Assembly: GCA_030429565.1 (NCBI GenBank)
Contig: JAUIFE010000008.1
Coordinates: 186,001 to 250,000, forward strand
Length of the DNA: 64,000 nucleotides
Direction: 5' to 3'
DNA from: Holophagae bacterium
GTDB lineage: Bacteria; Acidobacteriota; Holophagae; Acanthopleuribacterales; Acanthopleuribacteraceae
Position 1 is the first letter of the stretch. The number at the start of each line of letters is the position of its first letter. A program made the translations under genes and the position numbers. Below are positions 11,333 to 21,400 of this stretch, one piece after another. A model generated the notes under the pieces. The model did not search any database and had not been told where the DNA came from. It saw nothing but the letters and a program-made list of their open reading frames with translations.

Positions 11333-12454
11333 TTATTGGCCCGAAATTTTATCGATAATTTCGGCGGTCAGCTTGGTTTTCAAGGCTTCCCAAACCAGGT
11401 TACGCACTTCTTCTTTGGCATTTTTGGGTGCCATCAAGCCGAGCGGTACACGTGCGCCGCCGGATCCGGTTTTGGCGCCGGAATAACTCTCGCCGAAAAT
11501 GGAATGGCAAATCGAGTTAAGGCTGATGGATTTGTTGGTGGTGCGCAAGCTGGCGACCAGATAGTCGTCGATAATGCCAAACACAACCACGGTCTCAATG
11601 CCTTCCATGCGCAGAAACTTATCGGCGATGTAGGGCAGGGCGTCGCGGCGGTCGGGTTTGAGGAATTCCAAACCGGTCACCAGCACCGAGCCGACGATTT
11701 TTTTGTTTTGGTTGGCGATCTCTTCCAATTCAAAGAAGTAACGGGGAATGGGGTAGTTGCGCACATTGGTAATGATGTTGATATCGACGCGTTTCAGCAG
11801 GTAGAGGAAACAGTCGATGTCCAATTGGCGCGTGTTCTCGGAAACCAGATTGCCGGTATCGTTTTCAATGGCAAACAGCAGCGCGGTGGCTACGTTGACG
11901 TCTTCTTCCGATTCTTCGTTTAACTGCAGGCCGGATTTGAGCAAGTACTCGCAAATCATGGTGGCGGTGGCGCCCATCACGCGGATGTCCTTGAGGATGT
12001 AGTCGCCTTCGGGATTGTCCTCGTGGTGATCGATGATGATGTCGGGCTGAACGGTGACGCTCTGCAGGTTTTTCTGACCGGAGCTGGCCACATCGACAAA
12101 AATTTTGAGGTGGAATTCGTCGTAATCTTTGGCGTTGTCGACGCGGCGCATTTGGATATTGAGCAAGTTGACAAAGGTGCGGTTCTGCGGGTGGGAAATC
12201 TCACCACCATAAAAAATGACCACACTGAGGCCTGGGTTCAGTTTCTTAAGCAGCCAGGACAGACCAAACGCCGAACCAATTGCATCGGGGTCCGGGTTGT
12301 CTTGTGTGAAAATCGCCACTTTGTCGCCACGTTTCATTTCCTTGACCGTTTCGGCGAGAATTTCATGGGGTTCGGTGGGCTCGGGTTTCTCGGTAACCAT
12401 CACCGCCGCTTCTTCATTCTCGCTCGGTTTTGTCATGGGTTCGACACTACTCAT
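11333..12454 (-). CDS. DHH/DHHA1 family phosphoesterase
   Basis: A 373-residue DHH-superfamily phosphoesterase (RecJ, NrnA and GdpP relatives). It has motif I NPDPDAIGSA (D55, D57) and the signature DHHEDN (142-147), then a C-terminal DHHA1-like half with GSGGARVPLG. Likely substrates are nanoRNA, pAp or cyclic dinucleotides; the sequence does not decide between them. The ATG at 12454 with GGAG 9 bases upstream is preferred over a TTG five codons earlier. Residues 1-40 are an acidic, low-complexity extension not typical of NrnA. A terminator follows the gene. Confidence 0.88.
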   Translation of the reverse strand: MSSVEPMTKPSENEEAAVMVTEKPEPTEPHEILAETVKEMKRGDKVAIFTQDNPDPDAIGSAFGLSWLLKKLNPGLSVVIFYGGEISHPQNRTFVNLLNIQMRRVDNAKDYDEFHLKIFVDVASSGQKNLQSVTVQPDIIIDHHEDNPEGDYILKDIRVMGATATMICEYLLKSGLQLNEESEEDVNVATALLFAIENDTGNLVSENTRQLDIDCFLYLLKRVDINIITNVRNYPIPRYFFELEEIANQNKKIVGSVLVTGLEFLKPDRRDALPYIADKFLRMEGIETVVVFGIIDDYLVASLRTTNKSISLNSICHSIFGESYSGAKTGSGGARVPLGLMAPKNAKEEVRNLVWEALKTKLTAEIIDKISGQ

Positions 12455-12538
12455 GGCTTGTAACTCCAAACTTCTATATTCACGTTACGGGAATTAGGCT
12501 GAAACAAAGGGCGTACCTTCGACAGGTGGGCCATTCTA

Positions 12539-14110
12539 TCACGGCTTGACGGGTTTGCGACGAAGCCGTGTGACCCAGGAAACGCGCCATCGATAAATCA
12601 GGAATACATACACCAATATAGAGGAAAGAATGCGCAATATCAAAGGGCCTGGTCCAATCGCGGCGCCGTTGAGCGGCCACCAAATTGGTACAAAGGCCGC
12701 CGCAGCGAGGGTAACCTTAATCAAATCAGTGGTGAACTCGCGTGGCCAGCGCACCTCAAACAAGCGGTAGGCTTGCTGTAATGCGAGCCCAAACAGCAGC
12801 CACGACGAGACCAACGTCGCCAGGGCAATGCCGCAATGGGCCAGGTTTTTCGGGAACAGGCCGGGCAGCACAAAACAGCCCGCCATGTTGACAACCGAAG
12901 CCACCGTGGCCACCGCCACCGATACTTTGACCCTTTTCTTGGCGTAAAACGACTGGCTCAGAATGCGGTACCAGGAAATCGGCAACAGCGCTAAGCTGTG
13001 AAAAATCAGGGCGCTGTAGGTTAACGTTAGACTGCGTTCGTCAAAGGCGCCGCGTTGGAACAACAGGCTCAAGACCGGCGCGCCCGAGACCAGCAGGCCG
13101 ACCGCTGCCGGGATTGTCACCAGACTCATGGCCGATAAGCCGGCCCACAGGCTTTGGTTGAGACCCTGCTCGTCCTTTTTGCCGGCTTGGCGACTCAACA
13201 ACGGCAAAATACTCGTCGAAATCGCCGCTGCAAACACGCCTAACACCAATTCAATCATGCGGTTAGAGTTGAACAGCGCCATTGACGCGCCTTCGAACAA
13301 GTTCACGGCCACCACCGTGCTCACCAGGGCGTTGATTTGCACCACGCCCGCGCTAAAAGTGGTTGGCAGCCACAGGCGCACTGCTTCGGCCGTTTTCGGC
13401 GTCCACAGTCGCGTTGTCGGCCACAGACCAAAGCCCATTCGCTGCAGTTGCAGCCATTGCAAAAAGAACTGCAAAAAGCCGCCGCACAAGACGCCGATAC
13501 AGAGGCCCCAAATGGGGCTGTCCCAATGGTTGCGCAGGCTCCAGCCGAAACCGATGATGCAAATGTTGAGCATGATCGGTGTGAAGGCGGGGAGAGCGAA
13601 GCGGTTTTTGGTGTTGAGGACGCCTTGGCAAATGGCGGCCAAGCTGATGAACGTCAGGTAGGGGAACAGCATCCGCGTCGGCAGCACCAACTGCGTCAAA
13701 AACGCAGCGTCGCTGCCTTGACCGCTGCTCGGCGTCAGCAACCTGAGAATAAATGGTAACACCCACGGCATCAGCAAGATAAACAGACCGACCACGCTCG
13801 TGGCCGCGACTAAAATCAGGCTGAACATGGCGCGCGCAAATTCCAGCGCCCGTTGCTCCGCCTGCACGGGTGGTTCCTCGCCCAGCGTTTCAGCCAGAAT
13901 CGGCACAAACGCCGACGACATCACCCCTTCCGCCATCAGGCGCCGGAACAGGTTGGGTAGCATAAAGGCCATCACCCATACGTCGGCAATGCGACTGGTG
14001 CCCAAAAGGTAGTTGGTCAGCAGGTCGCGCACCAATCCAAAGACCCGCGAACAGGCCGTCATCAGCGCCATAACTTGGCTATTGCGGAAGAATTGTTTCA
14101 GCTCACTCAT
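12539..14110 (-). CDS. murJ: Lipid II flippase MurJ (MviN)
   Basis: A 523-residue polytopic membrane protein of the MurJ family, which moves lipid II across the inner membrane for peptidoglycan synthesis. The N-terminal signature is clear (SRVFGLVRD followed by ADVWVMAFMLPN and the LMAEGVMSSAFVP loop), with about 14 hydrophobic segments after it. The length matches the family. The ATG at 14108-14110 lies at the conserved N-terminus. It lies 84 bases upstream of the DHH gene on the same strand. Confidence 0.95.
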   Translation of the reverse strand: MSELKQFFRNSQVMALMTACSRVFGLVRDLLTNYLLGTSRIADVWVMAFMLPNLFRRLMAEGVMSSAFVPILAETLGEEPPVQAEQRALEFARAMFSLILVAATSVVGLFILLMPWVLPFILRLLTPSSGQGSDAAFLTQLVLPTRMLFPYLTFISLAAICQGVLNTKNRFALPAFTPIMLNICIIGFGWSLRNHWDSPIWGLCIGVLCGGFLQFFLQWLQLQRMGFGLWPTTRLWTPKTAEAVRLWLPTTFSAGVVQINALVSTVVAVNLFEGASMALFNSNRMIELVLGVFAAAISTSILPLLSRQAGKKDEQGLNQSLWAGLSAMSLVTIPAAVGLLVSGAPVLSLLFQRGAFDERSLTLTYSALIFHSLALLPISWYRILSQSFYAKKRVKVSVAVATVASVVNMAGCFVLPGLFPKNLAHCGIALATLVSSWLLFGLALQQAYRLFEVRWPREFTTDLIKVTLAAAAFVPIWWPLNGAAIGPGPLILRILSSILVYVFLIYRWRVSWVTRLRRKPVKP

Positions 14111-14193
14111 AACCGGCGGAGCATAGCAGATTCGCCCGTCGTGCTGGTGGAAAATCGTCAGCCGGCGTGCTGGGCCGCCGGCCGACGGCTTGG

Positions 14194-14967
14194 TTAGCCT
14201 GCTTGGGCGAAGTCGGCTTTCTTGAAACCGTTGTTAAAACGAATGTTCTGCATAATTTCCAGGGTCCATTTGTCGCCCTGTGGTTCGGCTTCCCAGTTGG
14301 AGGGAATGTAACGGCGCATGGTTGGCAAGGTGACGCCGTCGATGGTTTCGTACTGCACACGCATCAGCAGCGGTTCCTTGCGGCCGAAATCCATCACGGT
14401 GAACAGGAACTGATCGACCAAGAGGGTGTAGGGGTTAACAAATAAGAGGTAGGTATCTTGAGCGTCGCCGACACCGTTTTCAAAGCCGACCTCGACCAAT
14501 TGGTATTCAATGCCTTCGAGTACCTTGGTGCCTTTGCTTTTGTATTGCAGGCCGGGATCGGTCAATTTGTGCATCATGGCAAACCAGTAGAAGTTGGTTT
14601 TGCGCAGAAAATCGGCGCGTTTCAGCACTTTCTCGTCCGTACTCACTTGGCCGTCGACGGTGGCCCAGGTGGTTTGGCCGTCGTAGCCTTGCACGATCTT
14701 GCCGCCGCCGCCGGTGGCTTCGGCCTTGCTGAACGAGGCCCAGGAGGCTTCGCCGTCAAAGATGTAGCGTTCGGTGGACACGTCTTGTTTGCCGTCGGGC
14801 AATTGGTAGGTGTAGGTGTACTCTACGTCCTTGAGCCGGTGCAGGCCATCCATGCCGCCGACCCGGGCGACGACTTGTTTGACCAACGCGGTCGCGTCGG
14901 TGTCTTGGTAGGCGAAAAGCGGCTGAACCAACAGCGCGCACAGGGCAAATCCTAAGGAACGGGACAT
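14194..14967 (-). CDS. Secreted protein of lipoprotein-sorting-like fold, function unknown
   Basis: A 257-residue protein with a signal peptide (cleavage probably after LFA, near residue 19). The body is beta-rich with alternating hydrophobic strands, including GGKIVQGYDGQTTW and ERYIFDGEASW. This pattern recalls the LolA/outer-membrane lipoprotein-sorting fold, but that is a fold-level guess. The ATG has GGAGG just upstream (GGAGGAGACACC). It probably acts in the periplasm. Confidence 0.65.
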   Translation of the reverse strand: MSRSLGFALCALLVQPLFAYQDTDATALVKQVVARVGGMDGLHRLKDVEYTYTYQLPDGKQDVSTERYIFDGEASWASFSKAEATGGGGKIVQGYDGQTTWATVDGQVSTDEKVLKRADFLRKTNFYWFAMMHKLTDPGLQYKSKGTKVLEGIEYQLVEVGFENGVGDAQDTYLLFVNPYTLLVDQFLFTVMDFGRKEPLLMRVQYETIDGVTLPTMRRYIPSNWEAEPQGDKWTLEIMQNIRFNNGFKKADFAQAG

Positions 14968-15126
14968 GGTGTCTCCTCCGAAACAAAATTGATCGAAACA
15001 GGTAACAGGCGGTTTCGCTCATTTATTCACACTTTTGGTGATTATGCCGGCCCTGTTGGTGTGGGGCTGTGTGTGGTTGGTTTTTCCTGCCGGCTTGTGA
15101 TGACGTATTGGGGTTATTTTTGACGC

Positions 15127-15155
15127 TTGTGCTGTTCTTTGTGGTTATCTATAAT
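15127..15155 (+). promoter_or_regulatory. Sigma-70-type promoter of the sigma-factor gene
   Basis: TTGTGC (15127-15132), a 17-base spacer and a perfect TATAAT (15150-15155) lie about 40 bases before the ATG at 15196. Confidence 0.6.
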
Positions 15156-15195
15156 TCGCTCATAAAATAAGTTGCGATCTCAAATTAGGTATTTT

Positions 15196-16083
15196 ATGAG
15201 CGAAATGCATCCGCCCGAACAGCCTGCTCCTGATTCGCATGCCTTGTTTCAGCGTTATTTGTCGCAAATCAATAAAGCGCTGGCCAAGGTGCGTCGTTGT
15301 CAGCACATGACTGAAGATGAATTTGACGATTTTCGCGGCGACATCCATCTGCGTTTGTTGGAGAATGACTGTGCCGTGTTGCGTGAGTACCGCGGTCAGG
15401 CCGGTTTGGTCACTTATTTGGTTGGTGTCATGACCAACCACCTGCGCAATCGCCGCAACAAGCTTTGGGGTAAATGGCGACCTTGCCGGGCCAGTGAGCA
15501 GGCAGGACCACATGCGGTTTTGTTGGAGCAACTAATCGTGCGCGATGGTTTATCCCATGCCGCCGCCAGGCGTCGGCTGGAAAACGAACGCGGTGTCTGC
15601 CTGGACGATGCCGAATTTGACCGTTTGGTGGCGTTGTTCGTCGGCAAAAACCGCCGCCACGAAACGGATCCCGCCGTGCTTGAAGAGACGGCCGCTGCGC
15701 TGCCGGACCCCGAAGCGCAAATGCTCGCTGATGAAAACGCCGTGCATCGCGCCACGCTCAATCAAGTGTTACGGCAGGCGCTGCGCCGGTTGACCAAGCA
15801 GGAACGGCTGTGGTTGCGTTTGCGTTACGCGAGCGGGCTCAAAATTAAATCGATTGCGAAAAGCATGAACCTCACCCCGCGATCGTTGTACAGTCGTTTT
15901 GAGCAATTAAATCGCCGCTTGCGCGGGTCGCTGGAAGCGGCGGGTTTTTCGCAAAAAGACGTGATCCAGGTCATCGATGAGGCCGGCTATCACTTAAATA
16001 TCCCACCACAGGATGAAATTTTTGATCCTGAGTTGTCTGGTGAAGATGAAGAGGTCCTTGGACCGGAGCGCGTATGTCCCTAA
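15196..16083 (+). CDS. ECF-like RNA polymerase sigma factor
   Basis: A 295-residue sigma-70-family protein. Region 2 lies at about residues 15-100 (DDFRGDIHLRLLEN, then YRGQAGLVTYLVGVMTNHLRN). Region 4 with its helix-turn-helix lies at about 190-250 (LTKQERLWLRLRYASGLKI, then SIAKSMNLTPRSLYSRFEQL). It lacks regions 1.1 and 3, as ECF factors do, but has a linker of about 90 residues between regions 2 and 4 and a 40-residue acidic tail, so it is longer than usual. The next gene, overlapping by 10 bases, encodes a zinc anti-sigma-like protein. Likely targets are the neighbouring CHAT-island genes, which is inference from position. Confidence 0.88.
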   Translation: MSEMHPPEQPAPDSHALFQRYLSQINKALAKVRRCQHMTEDEFDDFRGDIHLRLLENDCAVLREYRGQAGLVTYLVGVMTNHLRNRRNKLWGKWRPCRASEQAGPHAVLLEQLIVRDGLSHAAARRRLENERGVCLDDAEFDRLVALFVGKNRRHETDPAVLEETAAALPDPEAQMLADENAVHRATLNQVLRQALRRLTKQERLWLRLRYASGLKIKSIAKSMNLTPRSLYSRFEQLNRRLRGSLEAAGFSQKDVIQVIDEAGYHLNIPPQDEIFDPELSGEDEEVLGPERVCP

Positions 16084-16961
16084 CCACCGAAAATAAGCAC
16101 CCTGATATGGAAACCTTGGCGGCCCTCGCCGAAACCGGCACCGCCCTGATTGACCGGCAACAACTGACCGATCACTTGCACGACTGTGCCGATTGCTATG
16201 AGGTGTTTGCGGCGATGTTGGCCGCGCTGGAAGATGAAAACGAGGCCGACGACGAAGGCGTCGAAGATGAAAAGGGCCAAGTGGTGCCCATGGCGCCGGC
16301 TGCAGCACAATCGTCGCGATCGATGCCGTTGTGGTTGCCGATGGCCGCAAGTTTTTTGCTCGGATTGCCCGCCTTATGGCTGTTCTTGCAACGCGAGCCG
16401 GCGGCAAACGTGCCTGCCCTATACCAAACCGCGCTGGAACAGTTGGCCTCGCAGGCGGGCGAACGCGTCTGGCGATTCGAATACCCGCGCCCCGTCGACG
16501 CCACGGTCCTGGCGCAAGCGCAGCGTCAGCGTGGCCCGCGTGCCTGGCATTCGATCCGAAGTCCTGAATTGCAAGCGGCGCTGGACCAAATGGCTGCCTT
16601 GCTTGCCGAAAAGCCGGCTGAAAACGACCTGCGCGCGGATCTGGCGTCCCTGTACTTGGCCGCCGGCGATTTAGACCGCGCGCTGGTGACCGCCGCCGCC
16701 TTGCCCGAAGACAAGCCGGCCTACGGTTTGTTGTATTTGGCCCATTACCTCAAAGGCCCGGTCACGGCGCAGGAAGAAGCACTGGCGGCCCTGCAAGTGC
16801 TGGCCGATGAGAACCAAAACGATCCCTTCTTGGCCTACAATCTAGCCGTCTTGTGCGAAGAACAGGGGCGGCGCGATGAGGCCGACCGCTGGTTCGCACG
16901 TTACCTGGCGTTGGTGCCGGACAGCCCGCGTTCCGCTGAATTCAAGCCGGGTCGCGATTAA
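16074..16961 (+). CDS. Membrane anti-sigma factor with zinc finger and TPR region
   Basis: A 295-residue protein starting inside the end of the sigma-factor gene. The N-terminal cytoplasmic part has the zinc anti-sigma motif HxxxCxxC (H34, C38, C41). One membrane segment lies at about 84-106. The C-terminal extracytoplasmic part is helical and TPR-like (YLAAGDLDRALVTAAALPE and AYNLAVLCEEQGRRDEADRW). It is predicted to hold the sigma factor at the membrane and release it on a periplasmic signal or protein contact. Its stop overlaps the stop of the convergent unknown gene. Confidence 0.82.
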   Translation: MSLTTENKHPDMETLAALAETGTALIDRQQLTDHLHDCADCYEVFAAMLAALEDENEADDEGVEDEKGQVVPMAPAAAQSSRSMPLWLPMAASFLLGLPALWLFLQREPAANVPALYQTALEQLASQAGERVWRFEYPRPVDATVLAQAQRQRGPRAWHSIRSPELQAALDQMAALLAEKPAENDLRADLASLYLAAGDLDRALVTAAALPEDKPAYGLLYLAHYLKGPVTAQEEALAALQVLADENQNDPFLAYNLAVLCEEQGRRDEADRWFARYLALVPDSPRSAEFKPGRD

Positions 16962-18049
16962 GTCGCGGTTTGGTTTTTAGGTGTTTTGGTGGGGTCTGCG
17001 TCTTTGGTGGGTTCTGTCGGCTCAGAAAGTTCAGTCGCTGCGGCGGTTTCTGTGATCAGGGGCGGAACGTCGACGAATCCGTCACTGACTGCCGGAATAC
17101 AGTTCTTTGAATCGGTGGAAAATGAATTGTCGAAGGGTTCCAGAAAATCTGCGACGCTAGGGCTCATTCTTCTCAGCAACCTTTGGCGCGCGGCACTTTC
17201 ACGTTGCGTGGGAAGGGCAAGCGGCACATTTCCATTTTGATTATGAAGCGGAACATAATGGGGTTCTGTCCAGCCGTTGATAAGTGGGTAGAGCAGGGGA
17301 AAGTGGTGGAGGCCTTGTCCCGGCGCGCCGGCGATATTGACCAGAACCAAATCAATCGAAGTTGCTTGGGGCCTTGGCTCTATTCTCGCCACTTGTGGTA
17401 TGCCCCCCAGAAGCGGGGTTCTCATCACTTCAATGAAATCTGTGCTGCTGTTCATTTCCGCAACAAGCCATAAACCCACCGGTCGTGCATCGTTTTCAGG
17501 TAGCCCACTGGGGATTTGAATCCCGTTGGGATCATATTCGAAGTACATACCGGCGGCTTGCCCTGCCGGGTTGTTTACCCTCGTGTGTTTCAAAACCCGG
17601 ATTTCTCCGCGCTGCAACTTAAGCCGGGCTTGAATAGCGCCGTGGCCATTACCACTTTTAAGCGTGGCGCTAGGTCCCATTGCTGTGGTTGTTGTCGTGG
17701 CAAGTTCTTCAAATTTTATCAACCAATCAAGGCTGCAATTTTCGGGGTCCGGTGTTGTTTTTGTTGGTCCGTCGCCACCCCGTTGATCCAGTGCCCCGTT
17801 AAGTCCTGGGAAGGACAATTCGCAACCATCGAGGTTCCAAACCCGTTCATTTTGACCCTGATGATTGGGGTAATTTTCGGTGGGCCCTGTTGGGCGCTCG
17901 TCGCAAAAGAATAGGTAAGGTGTGTGTTGGTAGGGTGGTAACTCATTAGCGGTATTTGGGGCAAAGGCCCAAAAGGTTTCCTGGCCAGGGGTTGCCTCTC
18001 GGACGAAACACCACAAATCGGCAATATACAGACGGAGCTTTGTCGGCAT
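16958..18049 (-). CDS. CHAT-flanking family protein, copy A (unknown)
   Basis: A 363-residue protein with no family I recognise. It is a divergent paralogue of the protein at 21547-22620. Shared landmarks in order are a DLxCxV start, WxxAPNT, LFFC, an xVWxLD segment, and HFPLLYPLINGWTEPHYVP versus HYPLLEGWAEPKYVP, then NCIPAVSD versus NCIPLVSD near the end. Copy A adds a Thr/Pro/Glu-rich tail of about 35 residues. There is no signal peptide or membrane segment, so it is cytosolic. The ATG at 18049 with AGG seven bases upstream is preferred over a GTG three codons before. It is divergent from the CHAT gene; a role as partner or substrate of the CHAT protease is inference. Confidence 0.72.
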   Translation of the reverse strand: MPTKLRLYIADLWCFVREATPGQETFWAFAPNTANELPPYQHTPYLFFCDERPTGPTENYPNHQGQNERVWNLDGCELSFPGLNGALDQRGGDGPTKTTPDPENCSLDWLIKFEELATTTTTAMGPSATLKSGNGHGAIQARLKLQRGEIRVLKHTRVNNPAGQAAGMYFEYDPNGIQIPSGLPENDARPVGLWLVAEMNSSTDFIEVMRTPLLGGIPQVARIEPRPQATSIDLVLVNIAGAPGQGLHHFPLLYPLINGWTEPHYVPLHNQNGNVPLALPTQRESAARQRLLRRMSPSVADFLEPFDNSFSTDSKNCIPAVSDGFVDVPPLITETAAATELSEPTEPTKDADPTKTPKNQTAT

Positions 18050-18152
18050 CGCAAACACCTACTTTCTAGCTTTTTTAAAGGTGGCTTCTTAAATTATTCG
18101 ATTTCTTTTATCTAACCAGAAATGAAGCTATAGTTGAAGTAGAAATACTTTG

Positions 18153-18193
18153 ACCTGAATTGAACGATTCTTGGCGGCGAAAACGCACAACTA
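18153..18193. repeat. Imperfect palindromic repeat, copy 1
   Basis: The left arm ACCTGAATTGAACGATTC is followed by TTGGCGGC and a decayed right arm (GAAAACGCACAA). It is related to the elements at 22621, 25139 and 50608. It lies in the 360-base gap between copy A and the CHAT gene. Confidence 0.7.
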
Positions 18194-18234
18194 TTGACGT
18201 TTCCTGCGCCAAGGTTTGACGGAGGAAACGTCAA
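18194..18234. repeat. Perfect 12-bp inverted repeat upstream of the CHAT gene
   Basis: TTGACGTTTCCT (18194-18205) and AGGAAACGTCAA (18223-18234) are separated by 17 bases. It directly abuts the palindromic element and lies about 175 bases before the proposed CHAT start. It could be an operator, a hairpin in the leader, or part of the mobile repeat. Confidence 0.65.
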
Positions 18235-18409
18235 GCGTTGGGCTAAAACGTCTCGTGAAAATGCTCGCCGTACTTGCCGGCAGGCGTCGTGTGCGACCCC
18301 GGTGGTTTTTCCCCAACTCGTTTCGCGACAGCATCTTGTGCGATGTCAGCCACCCGAATCGCTCAAATCAGTTTTAAATGAATTCAGGGTTGTGGTGGCG
18401 GTGCAAATA

Positions 18410-21400
18410 ATGACACTTTGGGTATCGTTATCGCGTGACAAAGGTGTTTCGGTGTCGGTTCTAGGAATGTGGGCTGGGCTTTTCTTGCTAATAATTCTGG
18501 GCGCTTGCCGTTCTGCACCGGTTGCTGCGCCGTCATCGACCGCCGCGCTCGATCATCTCACGCGTGGTGATTGGCCCGTCGCCGGGCGGTTGGCCGGCGT
18601 GCACCACCGTGCCTTGGCGGCCGAGGCGCCCATCGATCCGGTTGCCGTTGCCACGCTTAAGTTGGATTTTCAGGCGCGTGGGGATGAAACAGCGGCGACA
18701 CGCGGTCATGCCGCCTTGCTCGAATTCCTCGACGCCAAACCCGATCAGGTCGTCGCCCAGCTCGCCGCGCTCTGTGCCGAGCAGCCCGATGATCCTGATG
18801 CCGTCAACAACCTGATCGTGGCCCACATGACGGAAGGCGCTCAGCAGGCGGCACCGCTTGCTTGGCTGCGTGCGCTGGAACGCACCGAAGCGGCCTTTGC
18901 CCGTGGCTTCGATTCGCTCGCGCTGCGCACCAACTATGCCCTGATTCTTAGCCATTTGTGGTTAAACGATCACGCGCGCCGCGCTTGGCACAAGCTCCTT
19001 GAGCGTGAAACCGATCCGACCTGGCGCAAGCGTGCCGACGACGCCTTGGCCGAACTCGATCAACGCGTTGCCATGGCCGATCCCGCCTCGCGCGAACACT
19101 TTTTGCAAGCCGCTCTGGCCGAGCAACGCTGGGACGACGTGGCCGCCTGGGTTGCGCGTTTCCCCGGGATTGCTTGGCGTTGGATGGAGCGCCGTTTGGT
19201 TGACGACTTTGCCGGCGATGGTGATCCGGCCATTCTGGTCGAAGTGCATCGGGTGCTCGCCGCCGATCCCAACCGCTTCGCTGAATGGGCCGCCTTTGTC
19301 GACGAATTAACCGACACCCCGCAACCGCAAGCGGCCGAGGCCCTGGCCCACGCGCGCGCCGCCGAAAAAGAAGAAGCGTATCCGTGCATGTTGTCCGCCG
19401 CCGATACGATCTTGGCGCAGGTTCCCGCCGCGTCTTTTTACCGGGTGGCCGCCCATTACCAAAAAGCGCGCGCCTACTTTTTTCTCGGCCGCCTCGACGA
19501 CGCCTTGGAACAGGCCGAATGGGTTGATGTGTTGGCTCGCGAACGTGGCTTTCCCACCTTGACGGGGCTCAATTTGGGCATCCAAGCCATGGTTGTCGGT
19601 TATCGCGGTGATCTGACGCGTAACTTTACGCTTCACGAAGAAGGCCGTGTGTTGTTCGAGCAACTGGGGGACCGCCGCAACCTTTGCCATTTCATGGATT
19701 CGGTCGGTGACGGGTTGCAGGGTTTGGGCCAGCCGCAACGGGCGTTGGCGCTACACGTGGGATTGCTGCCACAATCCGTGTTTTACACCTCTCACAAACG
19801 GCGTTCCTTGTTGTACCGCAACGTGGTTCGCGGTTTGTTGGCGCAGGGTTTTCATTACGGTGCCGTCCGTTTTGGCGAAGCCGCCGAAGCCTTGCTGGAA
19901 CGCGAAATGGATCAGTTCGAATGGTTGCGGGGTCGGGCGGATCAAGCGCGTTGTTTGTGGCAATTGGGTCGCACAGACGCTGCATTGGGGTTACTCGATG
20001 AAACACTCGTTCGCCTCGACAGCCGCGCAGAGGATGCCTGGCTGCCGCAAAACGAAGCCGAACTGCGTGCGTTGCGCGGTCGCTACCGGTTGGCGACCGA
20101 TAATCTGAGCGGTGCGCGCGATGATCTGACACGAGCCGTCGCTCTCTCGCGTTCGGCCGAACATCGCGGGCCGAAATTGATTCGCGCCGGCGTCGCCTTG
20201 GCCGAAACCTATCGCCGCCTGGGTGATGACGCCGCCGCCTTGGCGCTACTCGAAGCGGAGGTTGTCGCCATCGAAGCCGCGCGACCGCAAGCGTTGTTGG
20301 ATCACAAGGTGGCCTTTTTTGATCACCTGCGCGGTGTGTACGACGGTTTGGTCGATCTCTACCTGCGTGCCGGTCGGCCGGGGGCGGCGTTGCAGGCGGC
20401 TGAGGCGGCGCGTGCTCGGTTTCTCGGCGACCAGGTTCAGGCCGGCAAAAGTGTCGATGCTCAAAGCGTGCAAGCGGCACTGCAGCCAGGGGAAAGTTTA
20501 CTGTTTTATCACCCTTTGGCGGATCGCCTCGCGATTTGGGTGTTCCAACGTGACGGTGTTTATCAGCGCGAGATCGCCGTTGGCCGCAATGCCTTGCAAA
20601 CTTACTGCACCGCTGACGGTGCCGATTTGGGCGCGGGCGAACATGGCGCCGCCTTATATCAGGCTGTGTTAGGTTCGGTTGCCGATTTAACCGTCGGCGA
20701 CGGACCTTTAATCTTTGCGCTCGACGGTCCCTTGTGGCGTGTCGCACCCGCCGCCTTGTGGGATCCAGAGCGGGGTCACCATTTGGTCGCCGACCGCGTG
20801 ACGGCGGTGGTGCCGTCACTGACCATGTTCCTTGTGGCTCGTTCGCGGCGTCCGCAAGCCGCGTCGGGCAGGCAGGTTTGCGTTGTCGGTAATCCGCGTC
20901 ACGACCGTCGCTTATTGCCGTTGGGTTCGATGCCTCACGCTGAGACGGAGGCCGTTGCCGTTGCCGAACGGTTCGGTGTCACGCCCTTGCTCGGCGATGC
21001 CGCTACCATCCATGCGTTCCGGGCTGAAGCGGCGAAAGCGCCGATCATCCACTTTGCCGGCCATGCCGTGCATCACCCGGACAACCCGCTACGTTCGTTT
21101 TTGTTGCTGGCGCCCGACTCTTTAACGGCAAATGCCGGCGCTTTGGGCGCGCGCGACCTTTTCCATTGGCGCCTGCCCCACACGCGGTTGGTGGTTTTGT
21201 CGGCCTGCGCCGGTGGTGCTGCCTCCTCGTCGCCATCCGAGGGGGGCGGCAACTTGGCCCGTCCCTTCCTGGCGGCGGGTGTACCAAGCGTGGCGACAAC
21301 CTTGGCACCCCTGCCGGATAGCCCGGCCACGGTTGCGTTTATCGAACATTTTTACGAGGCCCTTGCAAAAGAACGTGATGCCGGCAAGGCCTTGCGAACG

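Noticed and set aside
18194..18409. N-terminal 72-codon extension of the CHAT protein
   Set aside because: It begins inside an inverted repeat and would bury the lipoprotein signal; a later start is favoured.
19692..20819. 375-codon antisense frame inside the CHAT gene
   Set aside because: Arg/Pro-rich low-complexity shadow of a GC-rich gene.
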